From Shinella sp. (GTDB lineage Bacteria > Pseudomonadota > Alphaproteobacteria > Rhizobiales > Rhizobiaceae): a DNA stretch of 64,000 nucleotides. The stretch covers positions 10,253 to 74,252 of the forward strand of contig QFQX01000020.1 in NCBI GenBank assembly GCA_003248775.1, read 5' to 3'. Under the pieces are notes generated by a model that saw only the letters and a program-made list of their open reading frames with translations, did not search any database and was not told the origin of the DNA. Shown in pieces: positions 41,889-50,813 of the stretch; within the stretch, counting starts at the first letter, position 1, and the number at the start of each line of letters is the position of its first letter. The translations under genes and the position numbers were made by a program.

Positions 41889-43154
41889 ATGGCAGACGGC
41901 ATTATCCCGGACGCCGCGCTGGCTCTTTTGCAGCGGCGCGAACCGTGGGTCTGGCTGAACCCGGAGCTTGCGACGGAACCTGATGACGTTCCGGCAGTCA
42001 CGGCGCAAGTCATGCAAGCGCGCGACCGGTTTTCGCGCGCTGAAGGGCTGATACGGAAATTATTCGAGTTGCCTCACACGGGCCGTTCGCCGATTTATTC
42101 ACCTCTCATGCCGGCCGCTGACTTGATTGCCGTGCCCTCCGGTTCGTGCTTTGTCAAAGCCGATCACGCCTTGCCGATCGCCGGCTCGATTAAGGCGCGC
42201 GGCGGTTTTCACGAAGTGATCGCCTATGCGGAACGACTAGCGCTGGAGCACGGCCTTATCGAACCCCATCAAGATTTGTTGGCGCTGACCTCGCCAGAGG
42301 TCCGCTCGCTCTTTGCACGTCATTCCGTCATGGTGGGCAGCACCGGCAATCTTGGTCTCAGCATCGGCCTTTGCAGTGTGGCGCTTGGATTCAAGGCGGT
42401 CGTGCATATGTCGGAAGACGCGAAGGAATGGAAGAAGCAACGCCTCCGTGACCTCGGTGTCGAGGTTGTAGAGCATTCGGGGGACTACGGCGAGGCGGTG
42501 GCGAAGGGCAGAGCGCTGGCCGCCGACGACCCGCTGGCACATTTCGTCGATGACGAGATGTCCGTCGATCTGTTCAGTGGCTATGCCTGCGCATCCTATG
42601 AACTGGCTTCCCAATTGGACGAGGCAGGTGTTCGCGTCGACGAAGATCACCCGCTTTTCGTCTATCTTCCGTGTGGCGTCGGTGGTGCGCCCGGAGGCAT
42701 TACCTATGGCCTCAAGTTGATTTATGGCGCGGCTGTTCATTGCTTCTTTGCAGAACCAACGGAATCCCCTTGCATGCTTGTTCAGCTCCTCAGCGGCGCT
42801 GACCGGTCGGTATCGGTGTATGATGTCGGTCTCACCAACCGAACCGAGCTTGACGGGCTCGCAGTTGGCGCCGCATCACTGTTCGTGTCTCCATTGATGC
42901 GAGAGCGCGTCAGCGGTATCTACACCGTCACGGACGCGGAAGCATACGATCTTCTTCGCCGCGCTCACCAGGCTGGCATCGACGTAGAGCCTTCCGCTGC
43001 GATCGCATTTGCTGGGCCGGGAAGGCTCGCCGCGGATAGCGCCATCGTTCCGGACCCGCAGCACAACGCCACCCATGTCAGCTGGACGACAGGCGGTTCT
43101 CTTGTCCCGGCGGATCAGTTTCGCGTCTATCTCTCCCATCAAGAAACGGCTTGA
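41889..43154 (+). CDS. dsdA: D-serine ammonia-lyase (D-serine dehydratase)
   Basis: 421 residues, PLP fold type II. K102 in GSIKARGGFHE is the PLP lysine, with MVGSTGNLGLSIG (about 152-164) and a phosphate loop CGVGGAPGG. It converts D-serine to pyruvate and ammonia. GAGGA precedes ATG 41889. It is seen in a catabolic operon rather than near dsdX, so the D-amino acid may come from the operon's own substrate. The C-terminus YLSHQETA is regular. Confidence 0.9.
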   Translation: MADGIIPDAALALLQRREPWVWLNPELATEPDDVPAVTAQVMQARDRFSRAEGLIRKLFELPHTGRSPIYSPLMPAADLIAVPSGSCFVKADHALPIAGSIKARGGFHEVIAYAERLALEHGLIEPHQDLLALTSPEVRSLFARHSVMVGSTGNLGLSIGLCSVALGFKAVVHMSEDAKEWKKQRLRDLGVEVVEHSGDYGEAVAKGRALAADDPLAHFVDDEMSVDLFSGYACASYELASQLDEAGVRVDEDHPLFVYLPCGVGGAPGGITYGLKLIYGAAVHCFFAEPTESPCMLVQLLSGADRSVSVYDVGLTNRTELDGLAVGAASLFVSPLMRERVSGIYTVTDAEAYDLLRRAHQAGIDVEPSAAIAFAGPGRLAADSAIVPDPQHNATHVSWTTGGSLVPADQFRVYLSHQETA

Positions 43155-43155
43155 C

Positions 43156-43629
43156 GTGCAAGCGCTCGGCTCAAGGCCCGCAACACCACTTATCGTAGCA
43201 TTTGCGGCCGGTGGAATCCTGGCAGTCCAGACCCAAGCGAACGGTTCGCTGAACCATTTCACCAATGTCTTTTTCACGGCCTGGATCGTGCATTGCCTTG
43301 GCGCACTGGCTGCCGTCGTCTTCCTCGTCATCATGCCGCGGCGGCGCCGACTGCGAGATCGAGTTCCAGCGCCGGCCTGGTCCTATCTCGGCGGTATCAT
43401 AGGGGTCTTGATCGTCGTCATGGCAAGTGAGGCGGTGAATTCACCGCTTGCCCTTTCCGGAACCCTTGCGCTGGGTCTGGCCGGACAGGTTCTATTCAGC
43501 CTGACCGGCGACAAATGGGGGCTATTTGGCCTTTCGCGCAGACGACTGACGCTTCGCGATCTTTTCGCTCTGGTGTTGATCACATCCGGCTGCCTGATAC
43601 TTATCTTTCTCGGACGGGGTATGTCTTGA
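43156..43629 (+). CDS. YdcZ-family small membrane transporter subunit 1 (DMT superfamily)
   Basis: 157 residues with four to five hydrophobic segments, family PF04657. I select GTG 43156, two bases after the dsdA stop, because ATGs in the frame lie within dsdA. The stop overlaps the next gene's TTG start (TTGA). Pairs of these proteins are thought to form heteromeric exporters or importers; the substrate is unknown. Confidence 0.75.
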   Translation: MQALGSRPATPLIVAFAAGGILAVQTQANGSLNHFTNVFFTAWIVHCLGALAAVVFLVIMPRRRRLRDRVPAPAWSYLGGIIGVLIVVMASEAVNSPLALSGTLALGLAGQVLFSLTGDKWGLFGLSRRRLTLRDLFALVLITSGCLILIFLGRGMS

Positions 43630-44057
43630 CCCTCGGGATCTGTTTCGCGCTCGTCGTTGGCGTCTTTCTCAGTTTGAACCGGCAGATCAATGGGCGCCTC
43701 AGCCTGGCCACTTCTCCTTTCATGGCTTCCTTTTGGAATTTCCTGATTGGCGCAATCCTGCTTACCCTTGTCGGCATATCGACCGGCAGTTTGACATGGC
43801 CCTCGAGCAGTGTTCCGATGTGGACGTTTCTGGGTGGACCACTGGGCGTCCTGTCGGTTGCCGCCGCCGCTTGGGTTACGCCACGTCTGGGGGCGACGAC
43901 GACAACGCTGCTGCTTGTCGCAGGGCAAGTCTTTACAGGCATCGTGCTTGATATCGTGAGCGGCCGAGCGCCGGTGGTTTGGGCAACCGCGCTGGGGATC
44001 GTTTTAGTCGTCACCGGCGTCTGGCTCCAGGCAACCGCACGCGCCAGATCCAGTTAG
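43626..44057 (+). CDS. YdcZ-family small membrane transporter subunit 2
   Basis: 143 residues with four or five hydrophobic segments and the YdcZ pattern LNRQINGRLS and GGPLGVLSVAAAAWVTP (about 67-83). The start is a TTG at 43626 overlapping the preceding stop, with GGACGGGG upstream. It is homologous to the previous gene and completes the operon. The unit ends at 44057 just before a palindromic repeat. Confidence 0.75.
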   Translation: MTLGICFALVVGVFLSLNRQINGRLSLATSPFMASFWNFLIGAILLTLVGISTGSLTWPSSSVPMWTFLGGPLGVLSVAAAAWVTPRLGATTTTLLLVAGQVFTGIVLDIVSGRAPVVWATALGIVLVVTGVWLQATARARSS

Positions 44058-44072
44058 GTTTACGTCGCCAAA

Positions 44073-44116
44073 GCATTTCCAGCAAAAGCGTGTCACGATT
44101 TTGTGTCCGGAAATGC
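44073..44116. repeat. Palindromic repeat, family 3
   Basis: GCATTTCC at 44073-44080 and GGAAATGC at 44109-44116 flank a loop. A half unit occurs at 15784-15815. It could also end the YdcZ transcript, but no U-run follows. Confidence 0.6.
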
Positions 44117-44559
44117 GCAAGCGACAGTTCCGCGGCAAATATGCCCCCAGAACTCAGAATGGGAACAATTCTCTACTTAAACATGCCGGAAAACAGGAAT
44201 TCTACCGGCTATTGAACGCACTCAATACGGATAAGGCCGCCCAGGCGTCAAACTTGGGTCGGCCTACTGCTCGCGCCGGACGTCTTGACGGTACCTGATA
44301 TGGATTGATGGGATGCGGCGGGCATGTCTACCCGGCCAGGGGTAGCCCAGGAGTCGGCACCAGCTTAACCGGATATGATTTTGACCCGACAGCAGGTGGC
44401 AAGTCCGTAGCCTGGCTCTGTCTGCATGACACATTCGGCGGTCTTCGCGGTCCCCGGGCTTTCTTGTGCAGGGAGCGAGCGAGACGCTGCAACGGAAGGT
44501 TCCAGGCGAAGAACCTGCTCCGGGCCTACTGCAGGCCAGGCATGCCCTGATGGGCGCTT
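44117..44559. other. Intergenic region between convergent operons
   Basis: No gene is supported. A possible hairpin, AGGCCG-N-CCCA ... TGGG-N-CGGCCT at 44234-44265, could act on either strand but lacks a U-run. Confidence 0.4.
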
Positions 44560-44665
44560 AGAGCATGTCGCGCAAAAGTGTGCAGCGGTTTTGCGGCAAC
44601 GGTATGCGATAAAACAAGGACTTAAAGCGTAGAGAGCGAATCTGAAAGATCGCGATACGCTTTAG
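44560..44665. repeat. Dispersed repeat family 1, copy C (inverted)
   Basis: TAGAGCATGTCGCGCAAAAG to CGATACGCTTTAG, the reverse complement of copies A and B with only a few differences. It lies downstream of the GMC gene stop (44716). Confidence 0.85.
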
Positions 44666-44715
44666 CGGCTCAGGGCACGGACCTTGCCGTCGCACGAGGT
44701 TGCCAAATCCTCCGA

Positions 44716-46368
44716 TCAGGGTGTTGCCTTGATGAAATCGGCCGCCCTTTCCCCGATCATGATGCAGACCGCGTTCGGGTTGCCCGAGATCAGGGTCGGC
44801 ATCACCGACGCATCGGCCACACGAAGGCCTTCAATGCCATGAACCCTCAGTTTGGGATCTACCACCGACATTTCGTCCTGACCCATGCGGCATGTACCGG
44901 AGGGATGAAGGGCGGCATGGGCGCTTCTTTGGCAGAAGTCCCTGATCTGTGCACGGCTCCTCGCCTCCGGACCTGGTGTATGCCTTGCCGCTACATATCG
45001 TCCGATCGCGGGTTTCTCCATGATCTCCAGGGCGTTCATCGTGCCCTCGGTGATGGCGTCCAGGTCATAAGGGTCGGAGAAGTAGCGGGGCGCAACGCGC
45101 GGATTGGCGAATGGATCGTTACTGAGCAACGTGACCTCGCCGCGTGATCTTGGCCTGATCTGTCCAAGGTTGACCGTACAGCCGTTGCCGCCGGGCACAG
45201 CGTCCACGCCCTCCTCGATTCCCGCGCCCACCACCATGAAATACTGTATGTCCGGGCAAGCCTGTGCCTTGTCTCCCCACCAGAAGGCGCCGCCTTCGAT
45301 CAGGTTGGACGAGGCCGGGCCGCTTCTGAACAGGGCGTAGTTGAGTGCCGCCGCAGCCTTCCAATGGAGCTTCTTGTACTTGTCGTAGCTGTGGGGACCG
45401 TTGAGCTGATAGACGAGCGAGATCTCGATATGATCCTGGAGGTTCTGCCCGACCCCGGGCAGATCTGCATGTGCACGGATCCCGTGGGCGGCAAGTTGGG
45501 CAGCTGGACCGATGCCGGACAGCATGAGCAGCTTGGGCGTTGCGATTGCCCCTGCCGAAACGATCACTTCCTTCCGGGCACGGTAGATGACCTTGCTGCC
45601 CCCTCGAATGCATTCAACGCCCGTTGCGCGACCGTTCTCCACGATGATGCGCGTGACGGTTGATCCTGTCGCTACCGTCAGGTTCGGGCGTTTGCGCGCA
45701 TCCTTCAAATAGGCGATGGATGCCGAACTGCGCCGGCCATTGCGCGCAGTGATCTGGTAGAGACCGCAGCCCGTCTGGTCTCCGGAATTGAAGTCGGGAT
45801 TATACGGCAAGCCGGCCTGCTGGCATGCCTGAAGCCAGGCGCGGGTGAGTGGATGGATATGGTCGATGTCGGAAACGCCAAGCGGGCCGCCAACCCCATG
45901 CACATCGTTTGCAAACCGGTTGTTGTCTTCAGCCTTCCGGAAATAGGGAAGAACATCGCCATAACCCCAGCCATCGGCGCCCAGGCCGACCCACTGCTGG
46001 TAATCGGTCGGAATACCCCGGATATAGATCATCGCGTTGACGGAACCGCCGCCGCCCAGAACCCTTGCCTGGACCATTGTCGGTGTTTCGCTGCGATCCT
46101 GGTCCTGCGTCGGTTCCCAAGGGATCCGCTTCAGCAACGAGCCCTGTGCGGTCTTGTAGTAGGCGCCGGGAATGTGGATGTACGGGCTTAGATCGCGTGG
46201 CCCTTCTTCCAGCAGCAACACTTCGGCAGAAGACTCTTCGGAGAGCCGTGAGGCGACGACAGATCCCGTCGATCCGCCCCCGACCACGATATAGTCGACC
46301 GTCTCGGCAGATGCCGGCGCGCTAAGTCGGAAGCCCCAGCGGGCGGATCTCAAATCTCCCCAAGCCAT
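44716..46368 (-). CDS. GMC-family FAD oxidoreductase, last gene of the leftward operon
   Basis: 550 residues. FAD-binding GGGSTG (about 30-35), ARVLGGGGSVNAMIY near 100-115 and C-terminal catalytic His in LHPSGTCRMG with ISGNPNAV are present. It is a choline- or alcohol-dehydrogenase-like enzyme, similar in order to the one at 35187. ATG 46368 is four bases after the stop of the next upstream GMC gene, so they are one transcript. It may be cytoplasmic, since no signal peptide is seen. Confidence 0.9.
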   Translation of the reverse strand: MAWGDLRSARWGFRLSAPASAETVDYIVVGGGSTGSVVASRLSEESSAEVLLLEEGPRDLSPYIHIPGAYYKTAQGSLLKRIPWEPTQDQDRSETPTMVQARVLGGGGSVNAMIYIRGIPTDYQQWVGLGADGWGYGDVLPYFRKAEDNNRFANDVHGVGGPLGVSDIDHIHPLTRAWLQACQQAGLPYNPDFNSGDQTGCGLYQITARNGRRSSASIAYLKDARKRPNLTVATGSTVTRIIVENGRATGVECIRGGSKVIYRARKEVIVSAGAIATPKLLMLSGIGPAAQLAAHGIRAHADLPGVGQNLQDHIEISLVYQLNGPHSYDKYKKLHWKAAAALNYALFRSGPASSNLIEGGAFWWGDKAQACPDIQYFMVVGAGIEEGVDAVPGGNGCTVNLGQIRPRSRGEVTLLSNDPFANPRVAPRYFSDPYDLDAITEGTMNALEIMEKPAIGRYVAARHTPGPEARSRAQIRDFCQRSAHAALHPSGTCRMGQDEMSVVDPKLRVHGIEGLRVADASVMPTLISGNPNAVCIMIGERAADFIKATP

Positions 46369-46372
46369 GGTA

Positions 46373-47866
46373 TCACCCTGCAATAGAGGCGCCGGTCTTG
46401 ATCGCCAGGGCGGCGATCGTCAGCGCGGGATTTACGGCAGCCGATGTCGGCAGCACGGAGGCGTCGGTAATGTAGAGGTTCTCGACATCGTGGCTGCGGC
46501 AGTTGACATCAACTACCGAGGATCGGGGATCGATGCCAAGCCGTGCCGTCCCGCATTGGTGAGATGTCGTCTTGCGGCCAAAGGTTTGTGTCAGAACGAG
46601 GGGGAAGCCGGCATCACGCATGACCTTCTTCGTCTTCCTGATGAGGGCGTAGTGCGCCTCCATGTTCGAGCGAATCCAGTTCACGACGATCTTGTCATCT
46701 CTGACCATGACCCGGCTTTCCGGATTGGGAAGATCCTCGCTGGTCAGGAACCAGCCGATCGCATGGCGGGCAATGAGGTTGACCAGCCAGCCAGGGGCCG
46801 GAACCGGGAAATTCGCCTTCAGGATGTTTCCGGTGATATGGCCGAGCAGCTGAACATTGCCGAGCGGTACGCCGAACTCGTTGTCGGCGTTGTAGAAATC
46901 GTTAAACGCCAGAGTCTTCTGATAGGCAGAGGAGTTCGGCTTGTAGTCAAGGACCAGCATCGCGGACGTATTGTGGTTCATGAAGTTCCGGCCAAGCTGG
47001 CCGGAACTGTTGCCTAGTCCCTCGGGGTGGGCGCTGTTTGCCGACCGCAGCAGGAGGGCGGCACTCTGCACCGCGCCCGCTGCCACAGCGAATGTCTCGG
47101 CCGAAATCCGGTGCTCCGTTCCATCTTTCCGGTAAACTGCGCAAACCACTTTTTTGCCGCTTGCGTCGGTCTCCAGGCGCAGGACATGCGCGCCGGTGAT
47201 CAAGCTGACATTGGGATGCTGAAGTGCCTGGGCCAACGGCCCGACTTCCGCATCCACCTTGCCTGAGCCGGTATTGGGAAAAGCGTCCCAGCCGGTTTTC
47301 GCACGGGCCAGCCAGGCTTCGATATCAATGGCCAGCGGAAGGCTTGCCGGATGGACGCCGGCCTGTTTCAGACGCTTGCGAACGGCTGCAATCGTGGGTT
47401 CGTCTGGCACGGGCGGATAGCCGTAAGGTCTTGCATGCGGCGGCTCCGTAGGATCCTCCGAGAGCGCGCCGCGAACCCGAAAAACGTCCTCCGCGCGCTG
47501 ATACCACGGCTCGAGATCCTCGTATTTGATGGGCCAGCCGGGCGAACTACCTCCGAGATGGGGACGCGGCTCGAAGTCCTCCTTGCGGTATCTGTACATC
47601 ACCGCACCGAAAAACTTCGAGTTGCCTCCGACATAATAGTAGTTGTTCGCCAGGAAGCTCTTGCCGTCCGTGCCCCACCATTCCTCGGGGGACCTGAAAT
47701 GCCCACGCTGGAAGATCGCGACATCGTCACGTGCCTCCGCGCTGTCCCTGAGATGGTCACCTCTCTCGAGAAGCACGATGCGTCTGCCCGACGGCGCGAG
47801 GCTTGCCGCGAGGGAAGCGCCGCCTATGCCGGTACCGATGATGACGATGTCAGCCGATTTTTCCAT
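46373..47866 (-). CDS. GMC-family FAD oxidoreductase of a different branch
   Basis: 497 residues. Dinucleotide motif GTGIGGASLAA near 12-22, the C-terminal TTSHQCGTARLG and AVNPALTIAALAIK are typical of a second GMC branch (gluconate/sugar dehydrogenase-like). The catalytic region shows His in SHQCGT rather than HP-x-GT. It begins eight bases after the ABC ATPase stop and lacks a Tat or Sec signal. Two GMC enzymes in tandem may oxidise the same substrate in two steps or two stereoisomers. Confidence 0.85.
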   Translation of the reverse strand: MEKSADIVIIGTGIGGASLAASLAPSGRRIVLLERGDHLRDSAEARDDVAIFQRGHFRSPEEWWGTDGKSFLANNYYYVGGNSKFFGAVMYRYRKEDFEPRPHLGGSSPGWPIKYEDLEPWYQRAEDVFRVRGALSEDPTEPPHARPYGYPPVPDEPTIAAVRKRLKQAGVHPASLPLAIDIEAWLARAKTGWDAFPNTGSGKVDAEVGPLAQALQHPNVSLITGAHVLRLETDASGKKVVCAVYRKDGTEHRISAETFAVAAGAVQSAALLLRSANSAHPEGLGNSSGQLGRNFMNHNTSAMLVLDYKPNSSAYQKTLAFNDFYNADNEFGVPLGNVQLLGHITGNILKANFPVPAPGWLVNLIARHAIGWFLTSEDLPNPESRVMVRDDKIVVNWIRSNMEAHYALIRKTKKVMRDAGFPLVLTQTFGRKTTSHQCGTARLGIDPRSSVVDVNCRSHDVENLYITDASVLPTSAAVNPALTIAALAIKTGASIAG

Positions 47867-47874
47867 GAGGGTTC

Positions 47875-48972
47875 TCAATCGATGCGCGCTTCGGTTTGCG
47901 GGTCGAACAGCACGACCTTGGACGAGTCGACCATGAGATTCGCCTCCTTGCCCGCATTGACCTGTTTAGGCGGCAGCCGGGCGGTCACTTCGACACCGCT
48001 GATCTGGAAGACCACAAGGGTATCCGGTCCAGTCGGTTCCACGACATCGACATCGACAGCAATTGACGTCGAGGTCGGGCCGTCCACGTAGGAGAAGTTC
48101 TCGGGGCGTATGCCGACAAGTACTTTCTTGCCATTGTATTTTTGTGCTGCTTCGCTTGACAGGCCGATATTGGAGATCCTGCCGCTGCGCTTGCCGATTT
48201 CGACTACCGCGCTTGCGATGCCGTTTTCGACATCCAGCTTGGCAGGAATGATGTTCATCGCCGGAGATCCGACAAAGCGGGCGACGTAGACATTGGCCGG
48301 CCGGTCGTAGACCGATTGCGGATCGTCCAGATGCTGCACCACCCCGTCCTTCATCACCGCGACACGGGTTGCCAGGGTCATGGCTTCGATCTGATCGTGG
48401 GTCACATAGACGATCGTCGTTCCAAGGCGTGCATGGAGCCGCTTGATTTCAGTTCTCATGTCGACACGCAGCTTGGCGTCGAGGTTCGACAGTGGTTCGT
48501 CGAACAGGAACAGCTTCGGCTCTCGTACGATGGCGCGGCCCATGGCGACGCGCTGTCGCTGACCACCGGAAAGCTGGGAAGGCTTGCGATCGAGAAGATG
48601 GGTGATCTGCAGCAGATCCGAAGCCGTCTTGACAGCCTTGGCGCGTTCGGACTGCGGGATCTTGCGGATCTTCATACCGAACTCGATGTTCTGCTGCACT
48701 GTCATCGTCGGATAGAGGGCGTAGGACTGGAATACCATGGCGATATCCCGATCCTTGGGCGAAAGGTTGTTGACGGTTTTGCCGCCGATCCGGATTTCGC
48801 CTCCCGTGACCGTTTCCAGTCCGGCGATCATGTTGAGCAGCGTGGACTTGCCACAGCCCGAGGGCCCCAGGAGAACGAGGAAATCACCTGTGCCGATGGA
48901 GATCGATACCTCCTTGAGCACTTCGAGATTTCCATACGCCTTGCGGACCCGGTCGATTTCAAGTGTAGACAT
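47875..48972 (-). CDS. ABC transporter ATPase (UgpC/MalK type)
   Basis: 365 residues with complete Walker A GPSGCGKST, LSGGQRQR, LFLFDEPLSNLD and VTHDQ, and a C-terminal TOBE domain. It is a paralogue of the ATPase at 25407. ATG 48972 is four bases past the permease stop at 48977. It serves the permeases directly upstream in the same operon. Confidence 0.93.
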   Translation of the reverse strand: MSTLEIDRVRKAYGNLEVLKEVSISIGTGDFLVLLGPSGCGKSTLLNMIAGLETVTGGEIRIGGKTVNNLSPKDRDIAMVFQSYALYPTMTVQQNIEFGMKIRKIPQSERAKAVKTASDLLQITHLLDRKPSQLSGGQRQRVAMGRAIVREPKLFLFDEPLSNLDAKLRVDMRTEIKRLHARLGTTIVYVTHDQIEAMTLATRVAVMKDGVVQHLDDPQSVYDRPANVYVARFVGSPAMNIIPAKLDVENGIASAVVEIGKRSGRISNIGLSSEAAQKYNGKKVLVGIRPENFSYVDGPTSTSIAVDVDVVEPTGPDTLVVFQISGVEVTARLPPKQVNAGKEANLMVDSSKVVLFDPQTEARID

Positions 48973-48976
48973 GGCG

Positions 48977-49855
48977 TTATCCTTTCACAGCGCCGGCCGT
49001 TAGTCCGCGGACGAAGTAGCGTCCCGCGACGATATAGACGATGAGGGTTGGAATGGCGGCGATCATGGCGGCGGCCATGTCGACATTGTATTGCTTTCGA
49101 CCCATCGTGACGTTGACGATGTTGTTCAGCGCTACGGTGATCGGTGAAGACTGTCCCGCAGTGAAGGAAACGCCGAACAGGAAGTCGTTCCAGATCTGCG
49201 TAAACTGCCAGATGCAGGACACCACAATGATCGGCAGTGCCGCGGGCAACATCACGGAGATGAAGATGCGAAAGAAACCCGCGCCGTCGATCTGGGCTGC
49301 ACGCGTCAGTTCATCGGGAATGGTGATGAAGTAGTTGCGGAAGAACAAGGTGGTGAAGCTGATGCCGTAAACGGTATGGACCAGCACCAGCCCCGGAATG
49401 GTTCCAGACAGCCCCAGCTTGCCCAGGAGCTGAGCCATCGGCAGAATCACGGCCTGAAATGGCAGGAAGCAGCCGAACAGCATCAGTCCGAAAACGAAGT
49501 TCGAGCCAGGAAAACGCCATTTCGTCAGAATGTAGCCATTGATCGCGCCGATCGCGGTGGACAGCGCAACGGCGGGAATGACCATCAGCAGGGAGTTGAT
49601 GAAATAGGGGCGCAGGCCATTGCAGGCCGTTCCGATACAAGCCTGTCCCCAAGCCTTCTCCCAGGCCTCGAAGGTGATCGCCTGCGGCAACCCGATGAAC
49701 GAGCCGGCATAGATCTCATCGAGTGATTTGAGCGAAGTGACAATCATCACCCAAAGCGGCATCAGATAGAATACGGCGAGGGCGATCAGCGAACCATAGA
49801 TGAAAAGGCGCCCGAACAGATGGGTGCGGCGCGCCGAGCTTGCCTCAGTGCTCAT
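48977..49855 (-). CDS. ABC transporter permease (MalG/UgpE type)
   Basis: 292 residues, six helices, EAA loop RAAQIDGAGFFRIFISVMLP. It overlaps the preceding permease by 11 bases. Sequence is close to that of the permease at 34265 (FINSLLMVIPAV, YNVDMAAAMIAAIPTLIVYI), implying the two transporters share ancestry. Confidence 0.92.
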   Translation of the reverse strand: MSTEASSARRTHLFGRLFIYGSLIALAVFYLMPLWVMIVTSLKSLDEIYAGSFIGLPQAITFEAWEKAWGQACIGTACNGLRPYFINSLLMVIPAVALSTAIGAINGYILTKWRFPGSNFVFGLMLFGCFLPFQAVILPMAQLLGKLGLSGTIPGLVLVHTVYGISFTTLFFRNYFITIPDELTRAAQIDGAGFFRIFISVMLPAALPIIVVSCIWQFTQIWNDFLFGVSFTAGQSSPITVALNNIVNVTMGRKQYNVDMAAAMIAAIPTLIVYIVAGRYFVRGLTAGAVKG

Positions 49856-50741
49856 TGCGAGCCTCCTTCAGTTCCGAATAGAGATAGGGGACGATGATGG
49901 CTGCGACGGTCATCAGCATCATGATCGCGCTGGCGGCGCCAACGCCCATCTGATTGCGCCTGAAGGTCGCGGCGAACATGAATGTCGATGGCATTTCCGT
50001 CGCATTTCCCGGGCCGCCTCCGGTCAGAGCCAGGACCAGATCGAAGCTCTTGATGGAGATGTAGCTCAAGAGCACGATGACGCTGAGAAAGGCAGGGCGC
50101 AGCATCGGCACGATAATGTTGATGTAGATGCGCGGCAGGCTTGCCCCCTCGATCTGCGCAGCCTTGATGATCGACGTGTCGATGCCACGAAGGCCTGCGA
50201 GAAAGATCGCCATGGCAAAGCCGGTTGACTGCCAGACGGCAGCGATCACGATGCAATAGATCGCGTATTCCGGCCGCGTGATCCAGTCGAAGACGAACCC
50301 GGTCCAGCCGAGGTCGTTGACGACCTTTTCGACACCGAGGTCCGGATTGAGTATCCACTTCCAGGCCGTACCCGTAACGATGAACGACAGCGCCATCGGA
50401 TAAAGGTAGATCGCCCGCAAAAGTCCTTCTGCGCGGATCTGCTGGTCAAGCAGGATGGCGATCAGCAAGCCGATCGTGATCGTGATCGCCAGAAAGAGCA
50501 CCGTGAACAGGAAAAGGTTAACGACCGCGGTTTCCCAGCGTGGCGTCGCCCAGAGACGGATATATTGTTCGAGGCCGACGAAATCGTATTGAGGGACCAT
50601 CTTTGACGAAGACAGGGAAATCCAGCCTGTCCAGGCAATGAAAAGGTAAACGCCCACGAGGATGGCGACGAGACTCGGCGACAGCACGAGCCGCGGCAGC
50701 CAATGCGTCAGTCGATCCTTCAGCGTAAGTGTATTGCGCAT
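49845..50741 (-). CDS. ABC transporter permease (MalF/UgpA type)
   Basis: 298 residues, six helices, EAA loop KAAQIEGASLPRIYINIIVP, and LYPMALSFIVTGTAWKWILN shared exactly with the permease at 33340. ATG 50741 chosen; five further codons extend the frame. It is preceded by a 72-base gap carrying a very stable hairpin. This arrangement is typical of a binding-protein gene expressed more than its permeases. Confidence 0.92.
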   Translation of the reverse strand: MRNTLTLKDRLTHWLPRLVLSPSLVAILVGVYLFIAWTGWISLSSSKMVPQYDFVGLEQYIRLWATPRWETAVVNLFLFTVLFLAITITIGLLIAILLDQQIRAEGLLRAIYLYPMALSFIVTGTAWKWILNPDLGVEKVVNDLGWTGFVFDWITRPEYAIYCIVIAAVWQSTGFAMAIFLAGLRGIDTSIIKAAQIEGASLPRIYINIIVPMLRPAFLSVIVLLSYISIKSFDLVLALTGGGPGNATEMPSTFMFAATFRRNQMGVGAASAIMMLMTVAAIIVPYLYSELKEARNEH

Positions 50742-50772
50742 GTGAGTCTCCCCCACCGTTTTATGATGTTAT

Positions 50773-50804
50773 CCCGCAGCCCCGCCAAGCGGCGGGGCTG
50801 CGGG
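50773..50804 (-). terminator. Intercistronic stem-loop after the binding protein gene
   Basis: CCCGCAGCCCCGCC-AAGC-GGCGGGGCTGCGGG: 14 perfect pairs, in the gap between the SBP stop (50814) and the permease start (50741). No U-run follows. As in malE-malF it probably protects the upstream mRNA from 3' decay and lowers permease expression. Confidence 0.7.
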
Positions 50805-50813
50805 ACTTCAAGA

